Below, one piece after another: positions 12,463 through 23,970 of a DNA stretch of 64,000 nt. The notes below the pieces were generated by a model, which was not told the origin of the DNA, ran no database searches, and was given only the letters and a program-made list of their open reading frames with translations. The stretch spans positions 2,232,001-2,296,000 of the forward strand of contig NW_026515540.1 in the NCBI RefSeq assembly GCF_014898815.1. Reading direction: 5' to 3'. The translations under genes and the position numbers were made by a program. Source of the stretch: Panonychus citri (Eukaryota > Arthropoda > Arachnida > Trombidiformes > Tetranychidae). Position 1 is the first letter of the stretch. The number at the start of each line of letters is the position of its first letter.

Positions 12463-12648
12463 ACGAAATGATTTAGTTGTGAATTATCACATTTCATTTG
12501 AATCTGTTCATCAAACAAGTGGTTTCATTAACGAAGGTAAATCATCGTCTTATTTTTACTTGTTGATCTTTGTTACTAATTGTTAATAATTGTTACTAAT
12601 TATTCATTTGTCTTCTTTTTTGATTGTTACAGAATCTTCTTAATCATC

Positions 12649-12876
12649 ATGAATTCAAAGATTTTAATCATCTCCCTTATTCTTGCTGCCACTCTTTTGG
12701 TGACTGAAGCCACTTTGAAGATCACTCTCCATAAGAAACACATCAGTTTACCAATTCCAACCAAAGTTTCATTGGGTTTAATTGGTCATGATGATTGGTG
12801 GAGTCAACCATCATGGTCATCATGGCCTTCATGGCCTTCATGGGGATGGGGATGGGAAGACAATAGCTGGTGGTAA
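12649..12876 (+). CDS. Secreted tryptophan-rich peptide, copy 1
   Basis: A 75-aa precursor. Residues 1-21 form a signal peptide (MNSKILIISLILAATLLVTEA). The mature part starts with a basic, hydrophobic stretch (TLKITLHKKHISLPIPTK) and ends in a run with ten Trp in about 28 residues, including WSSWPSWPSWGWGW and a terminal WW. There are no cysteines. The coding exon begins just after a splice acceptor (TGTTACAG|AATCTTC), so the true start is this ATG. The longer frame beginning upstream reads through the intron. Neighbour copies at 16227, 18978, 34934 and 37929 encode the same protein. Function unknown: an adhesive or silk-associated protein, a cuticle component, or a membrane-active peptide would all fit the composition. 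I know of no named family with this pattern. Confidence 0.85.
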   Translation: MNSKILIISLILAATLLVTEATLKITLHKKHISLPIPTKVSLGLIGHDDWWSQPSWSSWPSWPSWGWGWEDNSWW

Positions 12877-13079
12877 ATCATCAACATCAACATCACATCA
12901 ACAACAACGATTAAGATCACTTAATCTACTCAATTGTCACCAATTACCAACATCATCAAGAATCTCAAAATGTAATTTTATCCTCATTGTAATAACATCT
13001 CACATCAAACATTCATATTGATATTTATAACATCATATTCATACAGTCAATAAATGAGATTCAATTTAAAACAAAACTC

Positions 13080-14570
13080 GAATTTTTCGTTCAATTCTAT
13101 TCAAATCAATCAGCAATGAAAAAGAACGCACTTGAAGTTAGGCTTGAAAAATTTAAAGTTCTTCAAATTACCTTCAAGTGCTTTCTTCTCTGAATAACCT
13201 TTATGGCCTTGAAATATAACAATTGAGTGTCGGTCAAACTTCCATAGACAAAATATAGATTCTATCGCCAAGTTGTTCAACATTTATTCGGTTCTATTCT
13301 AATCGTGGCTACGAAAGTTGAGAGTCAGTAGAATGGAAGAATCGTTCTAATTTCGAGGACGAAGTACTAAAGTTACTTCTTAATGGCCCCTATGAATATT
13401 TAGCTGAAAGTTACATTCATTGAATCGAATTATCGATAATTTTATTAATATTATAATAAAAATCTCATTCGAAACTTAAAGCCAGCTTGCTATCAATTCG
13501 AAAACCTTATTCATGAATCGAGGTCCTAGTTTTAGATAGAACTCTCTATACTATTCTAGATTAAGGACAAATCAGCACTTTTTATTATTAAATCTAGTTT
13601 CTTGCAAGTTTTGATAAATGTTAAATAAATGATGAACTTAAGTAAATGTACAATTTTTGACCTATCTATCCACTTAATAAATTCCGATTTCGAATTTTTC
13701 AATTTCTTATTCCAAATCTATCGACTATAGTTTTTGCTTATTATTAAAATTAAGTTCTATCGATAATATAGTTAACCTTTATAACTTACAAGAATTAATG
13801 CTAATGCACAACCTAATCCGGTCTGAATAAGTTGAGTTTTTTCGGACGATTTATATTAGAAATAATATGATAACATTATAATTAATAAAATTAAATGATA
13901 AAATTTTTGTCTGATTTGTGTGACTAATACCACAATCGAATATTATTGTTCAAGAGGAGGATATTAATTCCATTTGATATTATGTGTACAGCAGATACAG
14001 AAAAGTTGCTTTCAAGTCATAAATAACTAGTCATTGGCATTTGTTCGAAAATCCTCGGTCTAAATGTTACAAATTATAAACAGAAATAAATGTCTTGCAA
14101 AGTAAAACTATCGGAAAATTATTTCTTTCCAGTATGTTCTTTTTTATCATAATTACATTGTAAATTGGCATCTAGTGCTATGAACATTACACTCCACGTT
14201 TTTCTTGCTGAATAGAGGTGATCTTAATCAAACTGGCTGCAATTCCGGGTAAACAACTATACAACAAAGAAAAGGCACACTTTTGTTAAATAATAATAAC
14301 GTATGTACTCAAAAAGAATTTATTCTAACAGTATATTTGAGTTTTGGATATTTATTCACAAACTTTCAAGCCACAATGAGAATAAAAATTCGAGTTAATT
14401 ATTATAATGAATTCTGTGCGTGTATAATTATTCATATTTACGCAATGTTGCTGAATGCGTAAATAAAATTAGTGATAAAGTTATTGTATTTAAAAAAGTG
14501 AAAAAGTAAACTATTGCCTTCAGATTGAATATTCCAAATAAACATTAGATAGATATAAAGTTATTACATT
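13080..14570. other. Non-coding spacer between peptide copies 1 and 2
   Basis: The first 480 bp belong to the repeat unit described at 12380. The rest is AT-rich with no coding signal. No open frame of family character was found on either strand. Confidence 0.45.
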
Positions 14571-14572
14571 TT

Positions 14573-14735
14573 GTCCTCACCAGACAGTCTGGTGGTGAGG
14601 ACATATGCTCAGTGAGTAACATGTCACGCGTTCAAACCTCACTGGAGTAACTTGATTAGCCTGACCAAACTAACCTAACCTAGCAGGTGTAGCTGTAAGC
14701 TGCATCTGCACTTTTTGAAAGTACGCAATTAGCAT
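14573..14735 (+). mobile_element. Possible tRNA-derived SINE or decayed tRNA-like element
   Basis: The stretch starts with a perfect 9-bp inverted repeat (GTCCTCACC at 14573-14581, GGTGAGGAC at 14594-14602). Next is GCTCAGTGAGTAAC, similar to a polymerase III A box. GTTCAAACC at about 14630 matches the B-box consensus GWTCRANNC. GTGAGG and CCTCAC flank these boxes as an acceptor-like pairing. The downstream part holds TAACCTAACCTAG and a 12-bp hairpin with two G-U pairs (14683-14709). The body is not a normal cloverleaf. A tRNA-related SINE is the best reading. No second copy is visible in the window and no target duplication was identified. Confidence 0.35.
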
Positions 14736-15960
14736 TAATGTGTTTAATTCTTTTTAAAGAGTTTCTAGATAACACGATTCAAAACATTAAAGCCTTGAAT
14801 TATTAAATTAAAGATAGAAGGGAAAAAAACAAACATGAGCATTTTACTATAAATTACTAGTTTCATATTCTTATGGAGCAAGAATTAAGAATGCTTTCAA
14901 TTAAACCGTTCAAAAAGTTGGAAATTATCACACAAGAACTACAAAAATTCACACAATGCATTATACATTCCATCAAATGCTTAACACATGAGACATTATA
15001 TGGTAATGTTATAAACTTAGGAATCAATGGGTTTCATAACAATCATAACATTGATTCTCATTGTATTAGCATCGGATGTTTATTCTTCAATTTCGTAGCT
15101 AATCGTAACTAATCAAAATCAACTCAAAACTTATCCGATTAAATCGGTTAAACTTGATAATCTGCAACAATATTTTCTCTTCGGTATAAAAATTTGTTAA
15201 ATATTGAGTGACTCAAATAATTAGTTAATAACCTATGAAGATGATCGAAAAACGATGACAATGGATGATGCTTGAAAAAGACAAGAGATTAGTACGGAAA
15301 TCGAAGGATTCCTAAAAGAGGTGCAAAGAGTATCAGAGACTTTGAAGTGATCAAAGTTTTCGCATTGATTTCTTCTATTGTTCGGTTTGTTGTATGAGAT
15401 TGAAGTTTTGGTTTCTTTCTGGGTTCATGTCATAGTTAGAGGTCATTCGAATCTCGTCGATGGGAAAATAGTGGGTATAAATCATCAGGGGTCATTTTCG
15501 CCAAAGGTCTGTTCGATGATGTTGTAGCTTCTTATCTATTTGTTTATAAATCGAATTTGTTCTTGTTTGGTTTTTGATCCACTTAACGAATTTAATAAAT
15601 AGAAAGACAATCATAACTATCTATGATGTACGAAGATTGACTTTGAAACTCGTTTTCGAAATGATCTAATGTAGATATGAACTACAGGGAAATATCCATT
15701 GGAAAAACTCTGAGAAAATAGGTGCTTATTAGAATTGGATGCCATTCAGATTGATCATAATATAATCATGCTATTGAATTTCAGTGACTGGAATAGGTAT
15801 AAGAGGCATCATCAGTCTGCTCAGTAGAAGATGAAGTAGCTCGAAGCAGAATTGTCTTCGATGTCACTGTTTTTTCTAACCTTTCTGTTTGATGTTCGTT
15901 GTGATTCTTTTCCTTATTATAAAACAATCGGTTAATTATTATGATTAGTATCAGACTATT
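14736..15960. other. Non-coding spacer upstream of peptide copy 2
   Basis: AT-rich with only short chance frames, for example 14873-15112 and, on the minus strand, 15781-15984, neither with recognisable features. From about 15960 the sequence enters the conserved promoter block of the peptide family. Confidence 0.4.
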
Positions 15961-16030
15961 TTGATGAGTGACCTTAACTTTCAACCTTTAGTCCAGCCTT
16001 AATTGTGTGTGGTTAGTTGATTGAGCAAAG

Positions 16031-16038
16031 TATATAAG
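16031..16038 (+). promoter_or_regulatory. TATA box, tryptophan-rich peptide gene 2
   Basis: TATATAAG in the shared promoter block. The probable untranslated first exon ends at the GTAAAT donor near 16116. Confidence 0.7.
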
Positions 16039-16226
16039 ACGAAATGATTTAGTTGTAAATTATCACATTTCATTTGAATCTGTTCATCAAGCAACAAGTG
16101 GTTTCATTAAAAAAGGTAAATCATCGTCTTACTTTTACTTGTTGATCTTTGTTACTAATTGTTAATAATTGTCACTAATTGTTTATTTGTCTTCTTTTTT
16201 ATTGTTACAGAATCTTCTTAATCATC

Positions 16227-16454
16227 ATGAATTCAAAGATTTTAATCATCTCCCTTATTCTTGCTGCCACTCTTTTGGTGACTGAAGCCACTTTGAAGAT
16301 CACTCTCCATAAGAAACACATCAGTTTACCAATTCCAACCAAAGTTTCATTGGGTTTAATTGGTCATGATGATTGGTGGAGTCAACCATCATGGTCATCA
16401 TGGCCTTCATGGCCTTCATGGGGATGGGGATGGGAAGACAATAGCTGGTGGTAA
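16227..16454 (+). CDS. Secreted tryptophan-rich peptide, copy 2
   Basis: Encodes the same 75-aa precursor as copy 1: signal peptide, basic N-terminal half, Trp/Ser/Pro/Gly-rich C-terminal half. The coding sequence appears identical to copy 1 while the intron and 3' UTR differ by small changes (for example an extra ATC repeat after the stop). Splice acceptor TTGTTACAG lies just upstream. Its downstream flank (from about 16640) is of a different type from copy 1 and reappears behind copy 4 at about 35580-35890. Confidence 0.85.
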   Translation: MNSKILIISLILAATLLVTEATLKITLHKKHISLPIPTKVSLGLIGHDDWWSQPSWSSWPSWPSWGWGWEDNSWW

Positions 16455-16639
16455 ATCATCAACATCAACATCACATCATCAACAACAACGATTAAGATCA
16501 CTTAATCTACTCAATTGTCACCAATTACCAACATCATCAAGAATCTCAATGTAATTTTATCCTCATTGTAATAACATCTCACATTAAACATTCATATTGA
16601 TATTTATAACATCATATTCATACAATCAATAAATGAGAT

Positions 16640-16950
16640 TCAGTTTAAAACATAAACGTCAACAAAATTTTGCCAATACTCATTTCATGTATTTTTAATT
16701 TATACTTGGCGGATTTTATTCATATCAACACAATTCCAACAATCAACTAATTACAAATTGTAATTATCTTACTGAGCTACAGTCTTGTAGTCTTTATAAC
16801 AAAAAAACTTATTCGTATCAAATGTTTCAGTAGAAATTAAAATTAATATGAATAAACGAAAAGGTCGATAAAACGAATCTGATTATGCAAGTCAATTTAA
16901 TGTAATCAAATTACTTTTGAGTTCGTTATCATCCTGGTGATTTAAACTTT
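16640..16950 (+). repeat. Duplicated non-coding flank shared with 35580-35890
   Basis: Words such as CATAAACGTCAACAAAATTT, ACTGAGCTACAGTCTTGTAG and GAGTTCGTTATCATCCTGG occur in the same order in both places with scattered differences. This shows that the region behind copy 4 is a hybrid of copy-3-type and copy-2-type flanks. Confidence 0.75.
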
Positions 16951-18240
16951 CAGAAATTAAAAGGCTAATCTGAATTTGCAATTTAAAGGAAACAAAATCT
17001 TGAACAATTTGAAGCATAATTAATCGTAACTCAATATTCAACAATATGATCAATCAAATCAGCAGCAATTAAGAATAATGATAAATTAAAGGTGTTCAAT
17101 TTGGTGATCAAATTGAATTGTTTTCGATTTTATGCTAAACAATTAGGTTAAATTGTGAACGATTTAGACAATATTAGAATCGTTATTAATTTAAACTCAT
17201 GATAGATTTAGTTGAAATTAAACTAATCTATTCGTGACAATGATCAATTGATTAACACTAAATTTTCAAGCATAAGTTACTAATCATGAAAATTAGATTG
17301 TTATAAAACTTTGGGTCAAGTTCATTACCAAATTCAATCACAATTAACTTCTCACCTTTAGAAAGTGGATCAAATTTATTGATGAAACTTTAATGTTTTA
17401 ATTGCTGATAAAATTAAATTGATCTTTTCGTGAATCTTGATTGTCTTTAATCAAGGAAATTCAGGTTTTCCTTTAAATTTTTGGGAACTTTTTCAGAAAA
17501 ATAAATCAATTTAATTTAATTACAATTAACTCAAGCAATCGTATTAGATTCACACTTTACCTTTCAAAACAAAGCATCACGATTGATATTTCACTTTTAA
17601 TTACAGATCTCAGAAATTAATTGTTACAATTTTTTCAGTTACCATGAAGTTAATCATTCATCTAGTTAGTAATTTGATTAGTGATCAAGTTGATTGTTGA
17701 AAAAACTTTCTCTGACTACTAATAGACAACCAATGATCACAATATGGAGGCATATTGAATTGTTTGAGATCGGTGTAATTAGCTAATTGCTCACAATTTA
17801 AAGTTAATCATGATGGCGAATCTCAATTTTAATCGGGAAGGATTTTCTCAATTCAATTGTTAACACAATTAAAATAAATTTCTTACTGGTTGTGACCAAA
17901 TTAATGAACAAATTGCTGTAGCTAATTGATAAGCAATAATAAATTAGTGTGGCTCGACAATTAACCAATAATATTATTAATATAAGCAATTGAAGCATTA
18001 AAACAATAAAAGGAAAAAATTTCATTAAATATCATTGAACTTTAATCTAGTTGATTTAATCAATTAGTAACATTTAATTTTCCACAAATTGTTTCGTCGT
18101 TAATTATCAACCCAATGGCTAAAAAAAAGTTACAATTAATTAACAAAAAAGTATCATTCAAATTAAAATAGTAAAGGAAAGTAAATGATAGTAAAAGATA
18201 TTAATCTAAAACATTATTACAAGATTCTTAATGATTAAAG
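16951..18240. other. Non-coding spacer between peptide copies 2 and 3
   Basis: AT-rich. No supportable gene: the 73-codon minus-strand frame at 17804-18025 is low-complexity hydrophobic sequence with no flanking signals. Confidence 0.4.
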
Positions 18241-18720
18241 TTAATTGTAACTGACCAATATTAAAGGTTAGAGGCCAAGAGTGATTACAAGATTGTTAAT
18301 TATGATTAGAAAGTAACCTCAATGATCAAGGTCAATTAGAAGATAAAATCTCGATTTGAATACTCTGAAAGACATTGAAGGTGGAAGGTGAACAAATTAA
18401 ATTGATTCGATTTTAAGTTAATTATTCAATTAAATAGATTACTAACTAATTTATAATAGAAACTATTGAAACATATTCGTATAGTGTGAATCAATTTAGC
18501 TGGAGGATTTTTAATTGTTACTTGATTGTTTCCCCGACTCGAGGGTAAACTGATCTGAAGGCGTTTCTAATGTTTGTTTGTTTCGATTTACTTTCATTTA
18601 CTTTAATTTACTTTCTTTATGATTATTATTATATTTTTTTTAAGAAAATCAAAATATGACCTGAAGTTTGTTGTTGATCATCATCAGAAATAAATATCCA
18701 ATTGGTTTTAGGTGGTCATT
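18240..18720 (+). repeat. Upstream block shared by peptide copies 3 and 5
   Basis: Sequence from GTTAATTGTAACTGACCAATATT to the promoter of copy 3 is repeated at about 37215-37690 ahead of copy 5, with few differences (for example a deletion in the T-rich stretch near 18620). Copies 3 and 5 therefore descend from one duplicated unit that included upstream DNA. Confidence 0.75.
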
Positions 18721-18780
18721 CATAATGACCTCAACCTTTAGTCCAACCTTAATTGTATGTGGTTAGTTGATTGAGCAAAG

Positions 18781-18788
18781 TATATAAG
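18781..18788 (+). promoter_or_regulatory. TATA box, tryptophan-rich peptide gene 3
   Basis: TATATAAG in the shared promoter block; first-exon donor GTAAAT near 18866. Confidence 0.7.
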
Positions 18789-18977
18789 ACGAAATGATTT
18801 AGTTTTAAATTATCACATTTCATTTGAATCTGTTCATCAAGCAACAAGTGGTTTCATTAACAAAGGTAAATCATCGTCTTACTTTTATTTGTTCATCTTT
18901 GTTACTAATTGTTAATAATTGTTACTAATTATTCATTTGTCTTCTTTTTTGATTGTTACAGAATCTTCTTAATCATC

Positions 18978-19205
18978 ATGAATTCAAAGATTTTAATCAT
19001 CTCCCTTATTCTTGCTGCCACTCTTTTGGTGACTGAAGCCACTTTGAAGATCACTCTCCATAAGAAACACATCAGTTTACCAATTCCAACCAAAGTTTCA
19101 TTGGGTTTAATTGGTCATGATGATTGGTGGAGTCAACCATCATGGTCATCATGGCCTTCATGGCCTTCATGGGGATGGGGATGGGAAGACAATAGCTGGT
19201 GGTAA
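18978..19205 (+). CDS. Secreted tryptophan-rich peptide, copy 3
   Basis: Same 75-aa precursor as copies 1 and 2, preceded by the same intron and acceptor. Its repeat unit extends to about 19850 with the copy-1-type downstream flank. AATAAA lies near 19370. Confidence 0.85.
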   Translation: MNSKILIISLILAATLLVTEATLKITLHKKHISLPIPTKVSLGLIGHDDWWSQPSWSSWPSWPSWGWGWEDNSWW

Positions 19206-19849
19206 ATCATCAACATCATCAACAACAACGATTAAGATCACTTAATCTGCTCAATTGTCACCAATCACCAACATCATCAAGAATCTCAATGTAATTTTAT
19301 CCTCATTGTAATAACATCAAACATCAAACATTCATATTGATATTTATAACATCATATTCATACAATCAATAAATGAGATTCAATTTAAAACAAAACAAAA
19401 CTCCAATTTTTCGTTCAATTTTGTTCAAATCAATCAGCAATGAAGAAGAACGTACTTAAAGTTAGGCTTGAAAAAATTCAAAGTTTTTAAAAGTTCTTCG
19501 AATGACCTTCAAGTGCGTTCTTCTCTGAATAACCTTTATGACCTTCAAATATGACAACCGAGTGTTGGTCAAACTTCCATAGACAAAATACGGACCGTAT
19601 CCTAATATAGTTCAACATTCATTCGGTTCTATTTTATTCGTGGCTATGAAAGAATCGTTCTAATTTCTAGGACGAAGTACTAAATTTACTTCTTAATGGC
19701 CCCTATGAATATTAAGCTGAAAGTTTCATTCGTTAATTATCGAGATTCTGATAAATATTATAATAAAAATCTTCATTCGAAACTTAAAGCAAACTTACTA
19801 ATCAATTAGAAGAACCTTATTCACGAATCAAGGTCTTCGTTTATGTATA

Positions 19850-20775
19850 ATTATGAAAAAACTTGAAGGTCAATTGTTGGTTAATCTAATTACTCGTATT
19901 CTTTGATTAAGGACAATTTAAAAGGTGAAGAAATTGAAGTAAACGTTTAAATCAATTTCTCCAGAAGATTTTTAATTGTTACTTAATTTCTCAACTTGAG
20001 GGTAAATCTAATATGAAAGTGTTTCAGATTCTCTTTCAATGTTATTGTATATTGACTTTCATTGATTAAATCTAACCTTCTATTGATGATCACCAGACTG
20101 ATATTGGTAAAAGATAATTATAAGATTTTGGATTAAATTGTTTAGGTTGATTATTCATATCAACTTTCAACCTTTAAAAATCATTTACCTTAATTGTAAC
20201 TGATTAGAAAGTTAATCAAAACAGTAAAAAAAAAATTAGATTTAGTATAAGACGAGTTGATTATCGCCTTCAGGTTTGGAGATTTGATTACCGGTGCCAT
20301 TGGCATGATCGGTGTCGATGTTACAGTTGATTGTTGATTTTGAATTAAATTGTCTGTCGAGTGATTTGATTAATTTGGTTCAAAAAAGTTACTGTACAAA
20401 ATGAGAATCAAATTAATCTCAAGACGAATGACCAAATTGAACGATTCATACTGAACTTTTATCGATCAATTCAAATTTCTATCGAAAATTAGTAAAAGTA
20501 ATTCCAATTGAAAAATGATCGAGAAAATATCATGAGCGGAATTAGATTATTGTTCCCGCTAATTTGTTTCGAACCACTTGTTGTCAAGGAGACAATTTTC
20601 TCTTTCTCTTTGTTTACAATTTTGTCTCTTGAATTTACATTGAGTCAATTTCTTGTTTTCTATTCTTATTACTGTTCCTCCTCTGTATTATTTAGTAATT
20701 TTAGTTTAATCGTGTGTTGTTTTTGATGAATAGTCGAAGATTTTTATAATTGTCTAAACCAAATTATCTATTGCA
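19850..20775 (+). promoter_or_regulatory. Upstream region of calpain-7, copied twice downstream
   Basis: The part from about 20395 to the start codon is repeated at 33165-34121, there interrupted by an inverted-repeat element and followed by a different ORF. A shorter piece recurs at about 36905-37030. No TATA box is evident. It is assigned as the calpain-7 promoter and leader by position; the 72-codon frame at 20508-20726 inside it is probably chance. Confidence 0.5.
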
Positions 20776-23487
20776 ATGTCGGATTCAAATGGTAAAGAGG
20801 CTGAACTGAAGGGAATCCGATTTGCCCAAGATGCAATTGAACATGACAATTGTAACGACATTGAAGCCGCTCTTTCCTCTTACCGTGAGGCCATTCACTA
20901 TTTGTTAATCGCCAAAGATTCTGGATCAACATTACCCAATCTAATAGATAAGATTGAATCTTACCTTGAGAGAGCAGAAATTTTGTCAAATATTTTGCGA
21001 GATAAAGATAATCGTTCACAATCATCTAACCCTGGTAACAGTATTGATAATGGATTAATGGGCAGAGCTCAATTCTTACTCAATCAAGCCTTGGAACAAG
21101 ATGCCTCGGGCAATCACAAATTTGCCATAGAAATGTATCTCGATGCTGTGGAAATTTGTCTAAAAGCGGTTAGTCTAATGTTCTTGTTTTCTTAGTAAAA
21201 TTGTCATTGTTATTAGAATAATAATTTGTCTTTTCTGTTACATTTTCAGAAAGATTCAACTGAAGATGAAGAGAGGAAGAGAAAATTGTCCCAATTAGCT
21301 CAAAGTGCAATCTCCAGGGCAGAAGAACTGTCTGATAAAGGGAAAGATGTCGATGAAGTTACTTCCTCTCTTGGAAATTGTAACATTAAAAAATCCGAAT
21401 CAACAACCACCAACACTGAGAATCCGATTTCAGGTTCATCTCAAAACGATTCATATGAATCTTCAGGAGCTTGGAAGCGAACATCATTTTCAGAGAAACG
21501 ATTAACTGTTATTGGAACATCTAGTTACTCTCGTGAAGAATTAGCTGTGATTAAGAAAACCTCTGTCATCAATGGATTAGAGTATTTACCTTTTCACAAT
21601 TGATCTAAAAGAAAGGTTTGCCTTTCCGTTACCTTTTACTGATAAAATTGGTCAATTAACTTTATCAAGTAAACAGAAACGATGTTTCCATCGGTGGTCA
21701 AGACTTGAGGATATTGCTGCTAGTCCATTAATCATCAAAGAAGTTGATTGTTTCAGTGTCAAACAAACCCTAGTCTCTGATTGTTCATTCATCGCTTCAT
21801 TAACCGTTGCTGCTTTGTACGAGAAAAGATTCAAGAAGAAACTAATTACCAATCTGATTTATCCACAAAATGTCAATCGACAACCAGTTTATAATCCTTG
21901 TGGCAAATACATGATTAAACTTCATATTAATGGATTAGATCGTAAGGTGAGTTGAAGGAAATTGACAAAAAATGAATCAATCCAATTAATCCAAATCTCT
22001 TTCCATCAGGTGATCATTGATGACTATTTTCCAGTCGATGTAAATAATGGCCTTTTATGTTCACATTCCGTTAATCATGATGAATTCTGGGTTTCGATCT
22101 TGGAAAAGGCCTACATGAAAGTCATGGGTGGTTATGATTTTCCTGGCTCTAATTCTGTAAGATTTATGGATTTTTTTACATTTCAAGATTTAATAGAAAA
22201 CTAATTGTGAAATTTTATGGAACTTCATTTTAGAGTATTGATTTAAATGCTTTAACTGGATGGATTCCTGAACGATTAACAACCAAAGATTCACTGATGA
22301 AAACTTTTCGTGGTTTAGTTGACCGTTACAATCGAGGTGATGTCTTAATAACGGTTGCAACTGGTGATTTATCTGAATTTGATCAAGAAAGATCTGGATT
22401 AGTGCCTAATCATGCATACGCTGTTTTGGACATTAAAGAGGTTGATGGTAATCGTTTGTTTTTACTCAAAAATCCTTGGAGACATTTATCTTGGAAGGGA
22501 AATTTTTCCGATATTGATAATGTCAACTGGACACCATCGTTGAAACAAAAGCTTCATTATGATCCAAGATCTGCTCGTAATCATGATAATGGTGTTTTTT
22601 ACATCGATATTAAATCTTTGATCAACTTTTTCGACACAATGTATCTTAATTGGAGCTGTTCACTTTTTAAATATACTTTTTGTACTCATGGATGTTGGCA
22701 AGCGGGATTAGGACCAGCGAAAGATTTGTACAATATCGGTGAGAATCCACAATTTGCTTTGGACGTTTCCAGTGATTCGACATCAGTTTGGGTTCTATTG
22801 ACTCGGCATATTGTCGATAAACAAGATTTCGCTCAAAATCGTGAATTCATCACTTTAGTTGTTTACAAAGGAACCGAAAAAGTTTATCTACCCTTCGATC
22901 CCGCTCCTTATATTGACGGAGTCCGAATCAATAGTCCACATTATCTATGCAAGATTAACATTCCCGAAGGTGGAGCAACCAAATTCGTTCTGGTCATTTC
23001 TCAATATGAGAAGACGACAACCATTTATTACACAATCAGAGTTTATTCACCTGTTCTGTTTACCTTTAAACGATTAAATGAATCCTATCAATATGTTGAA
23101 AAGATAACTAATGGTTCATGGGATGAATCAACTGCCGGTGGTTGTCCCAATTTCCCGTTAACATATAAACTCAATCCCGTTTATTTACTTGATGTCAAAG
23201 GTGCCAATGAGGCAACTAATGATCTTCTCATTGATCTTAAAGGACCCAAACAGTATTCTGTTGGATTTGAAATCAGACCAGTTACACCCTGTAATCCGAA
23301 TAGTTTGTCACTTTTTGATCGAGCTCATTCTGGTGCATATCGATCTGGTTTCACCATTTTAAAATTGAGAAAAGTGCCACCGGGTACATATCACATAATC
23401 CCATCGACGTTTGATCCACACCAGAAAGGACCTTTTTTCTTGACTATTAAATCAACCTGCCCAATCTCAATTGCGAGGATCAAATAA
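20776..23487 (+). CDS. CAPN7: Calpain-7 (MIT-domain calpain), with an apparent 2-nt frameshift
   Basis: A cysteine protease of the PalB type, which in animals acts with ESCRT-III proteins bound through its MIT domains. Exons: 20776-21168, 21250-21946, 22010-22156 and 22234-23487. Two MIT-like helical repeats fill roughly residues 8-75 and 90-150. The catalytic Cys lies in SDCSFIASL, the His in LVPNHAYAVLDI and the Asn in LKNPWRHL, so the triad is present. The C-terminal half has the two beta-sandwich domains of calpain-7, ending GPFFLTIKS. Near 21594 the frame breaks: CCTTTTCACAATTGA reads into a stop, whereas the partial copy at 36166 has two extra bases there and stays open into the family sequence. 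Downstream exons are clean. Either this allele is a pseudogene or the assembly has a 2-base error. Confidence 0.88.
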
Positions 23488-23625
23488 TATAGTTTTAATT
23501 GGCAAATCATCACATCGAAAATTTTATTTTGAAAATTATCTTGATATTTATTTTTTATTATAACATTATTGAAGTTTTCAAGATTGGAAGCCATTCTCAT
23601 CATCTTTAATTGATATGTAAATTTT

Positions 23626-23630
23626 ATGTG
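23626..23630 (+). repeat. Target-site duplication ATGTG (5' copy) of the LTR element
   Basis: ATGTG directly precedes the 5' LTR and also directly follows the 3' LTR at 32985-32989. Five-bp duplications are typical of Ty3/gypsy-type integration. Confidence 0.9.
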
Positions 23631-23947
23631 TGTTGTGAAAATGTCAAGGAGATAAAGAGATTAGTTAATCGTTTTATAACTTTGTTTTCTTCTCTTTATC
23701 TCTATCTCCTTCATAGGTGGAAGTCACCTTTATTTGACTTATCTCTCTCTTTTATAAACAGAATATTGAAAAAAGTAAATAAAGTAATGTAATTCACCCC
23801 GATCAGTGAAGATCAATTAAGGTGACTATGAATAAAAAACTAATTGTGAAACAAAAAAAACTTAATTCAGTGATTGGAATAAAATCCTTAAAGTTGTTAA
23901 ATCGAAGAATTTGAATAAGTGTCACCAGTTTACCTGCTTAACCAACA
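23631..23947 (+). repeat. 5' LTR of the gypsy-type element
   Basis: 317 bp, starts TGTTGTG and ends AACCAACA (TG...CA). It is matched by the 3' LTR at 32666-32984. The only difference I find is an A-run of 8 here versus 10 there, which explains the 2-bp length difference. Inside are TATAAA at 23753, AATAAA at 23831 and a GATC-AGTGAA-GATC mini-hairpin at 23801-23814. That supports a U3-R-U5 organisation. Confidence 0.93.
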
Positions 23948-23949
23948 TT

Positions 23950-23970
23950 TGGTGATCCCGTGTGAGGGGT
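23950..23970 (+). other. Probable primer-binding site
   Basis: TGGTGATCCCGTGTGAGG begins two bases after the 5' LTR. It starts with the TGG that pairs with a tRNA CCA end. I cannot assign the tRNA species from memory. Confidence 0.55.

Larger units (their letters stand above)
12380..13560 (+). repeat. Tryptophan-rich-peptide repeat unit, copy 1
   Basis: This block is repeated at about 18720-19850 and, shortened, at 34680-35545. It contains the promoter, a non-coding first exon, an intron, the coding exon, the 3' UTR with an AATAAA signal (13050), and about 480 bp of downstream non-coding DNA. The downstream DNA is recognisable by words such as CAATCAGCAATGAA and AATGGCCCCTATGAATATT. The coding part is almost identical between copies while flanks carry many substitutions and indels. 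Confidence 0.8.

Noticed and set aside
12580..12648. N-terminal extension of the tryptophan-rich peptide frames upstream of the chosen ATG
   Set aside because: It reads through an intron; a conserved acceptor TGTTACAG lies between it and the start, and copies differ in frame length there.
12782..13021. Shifted-frame Gly/His-rich frames over the tryptophan-rich peptide genes
   Set aside because: Out-of-frame shadows; the signal-peptide frame has the proper start and splice context.
14573..14660. Functional tRNA gene
   Set aside because: A normal cloverleaf and anticodon arm cannot be drawn; only box-like words and flanking complementarity are present.
20508..20726. 72-codon hydrophobic frame upstream of calpain-7
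   Set aside because: Lies in promoter DNA; the copy at 33300 is broken by the inverted-repeat element and not otherwise maintained.
23391..23603. Minus-strand frame at the calpain-7 3' end
   Set aside because: Overlaps coding exon and UTR, no features of its own.
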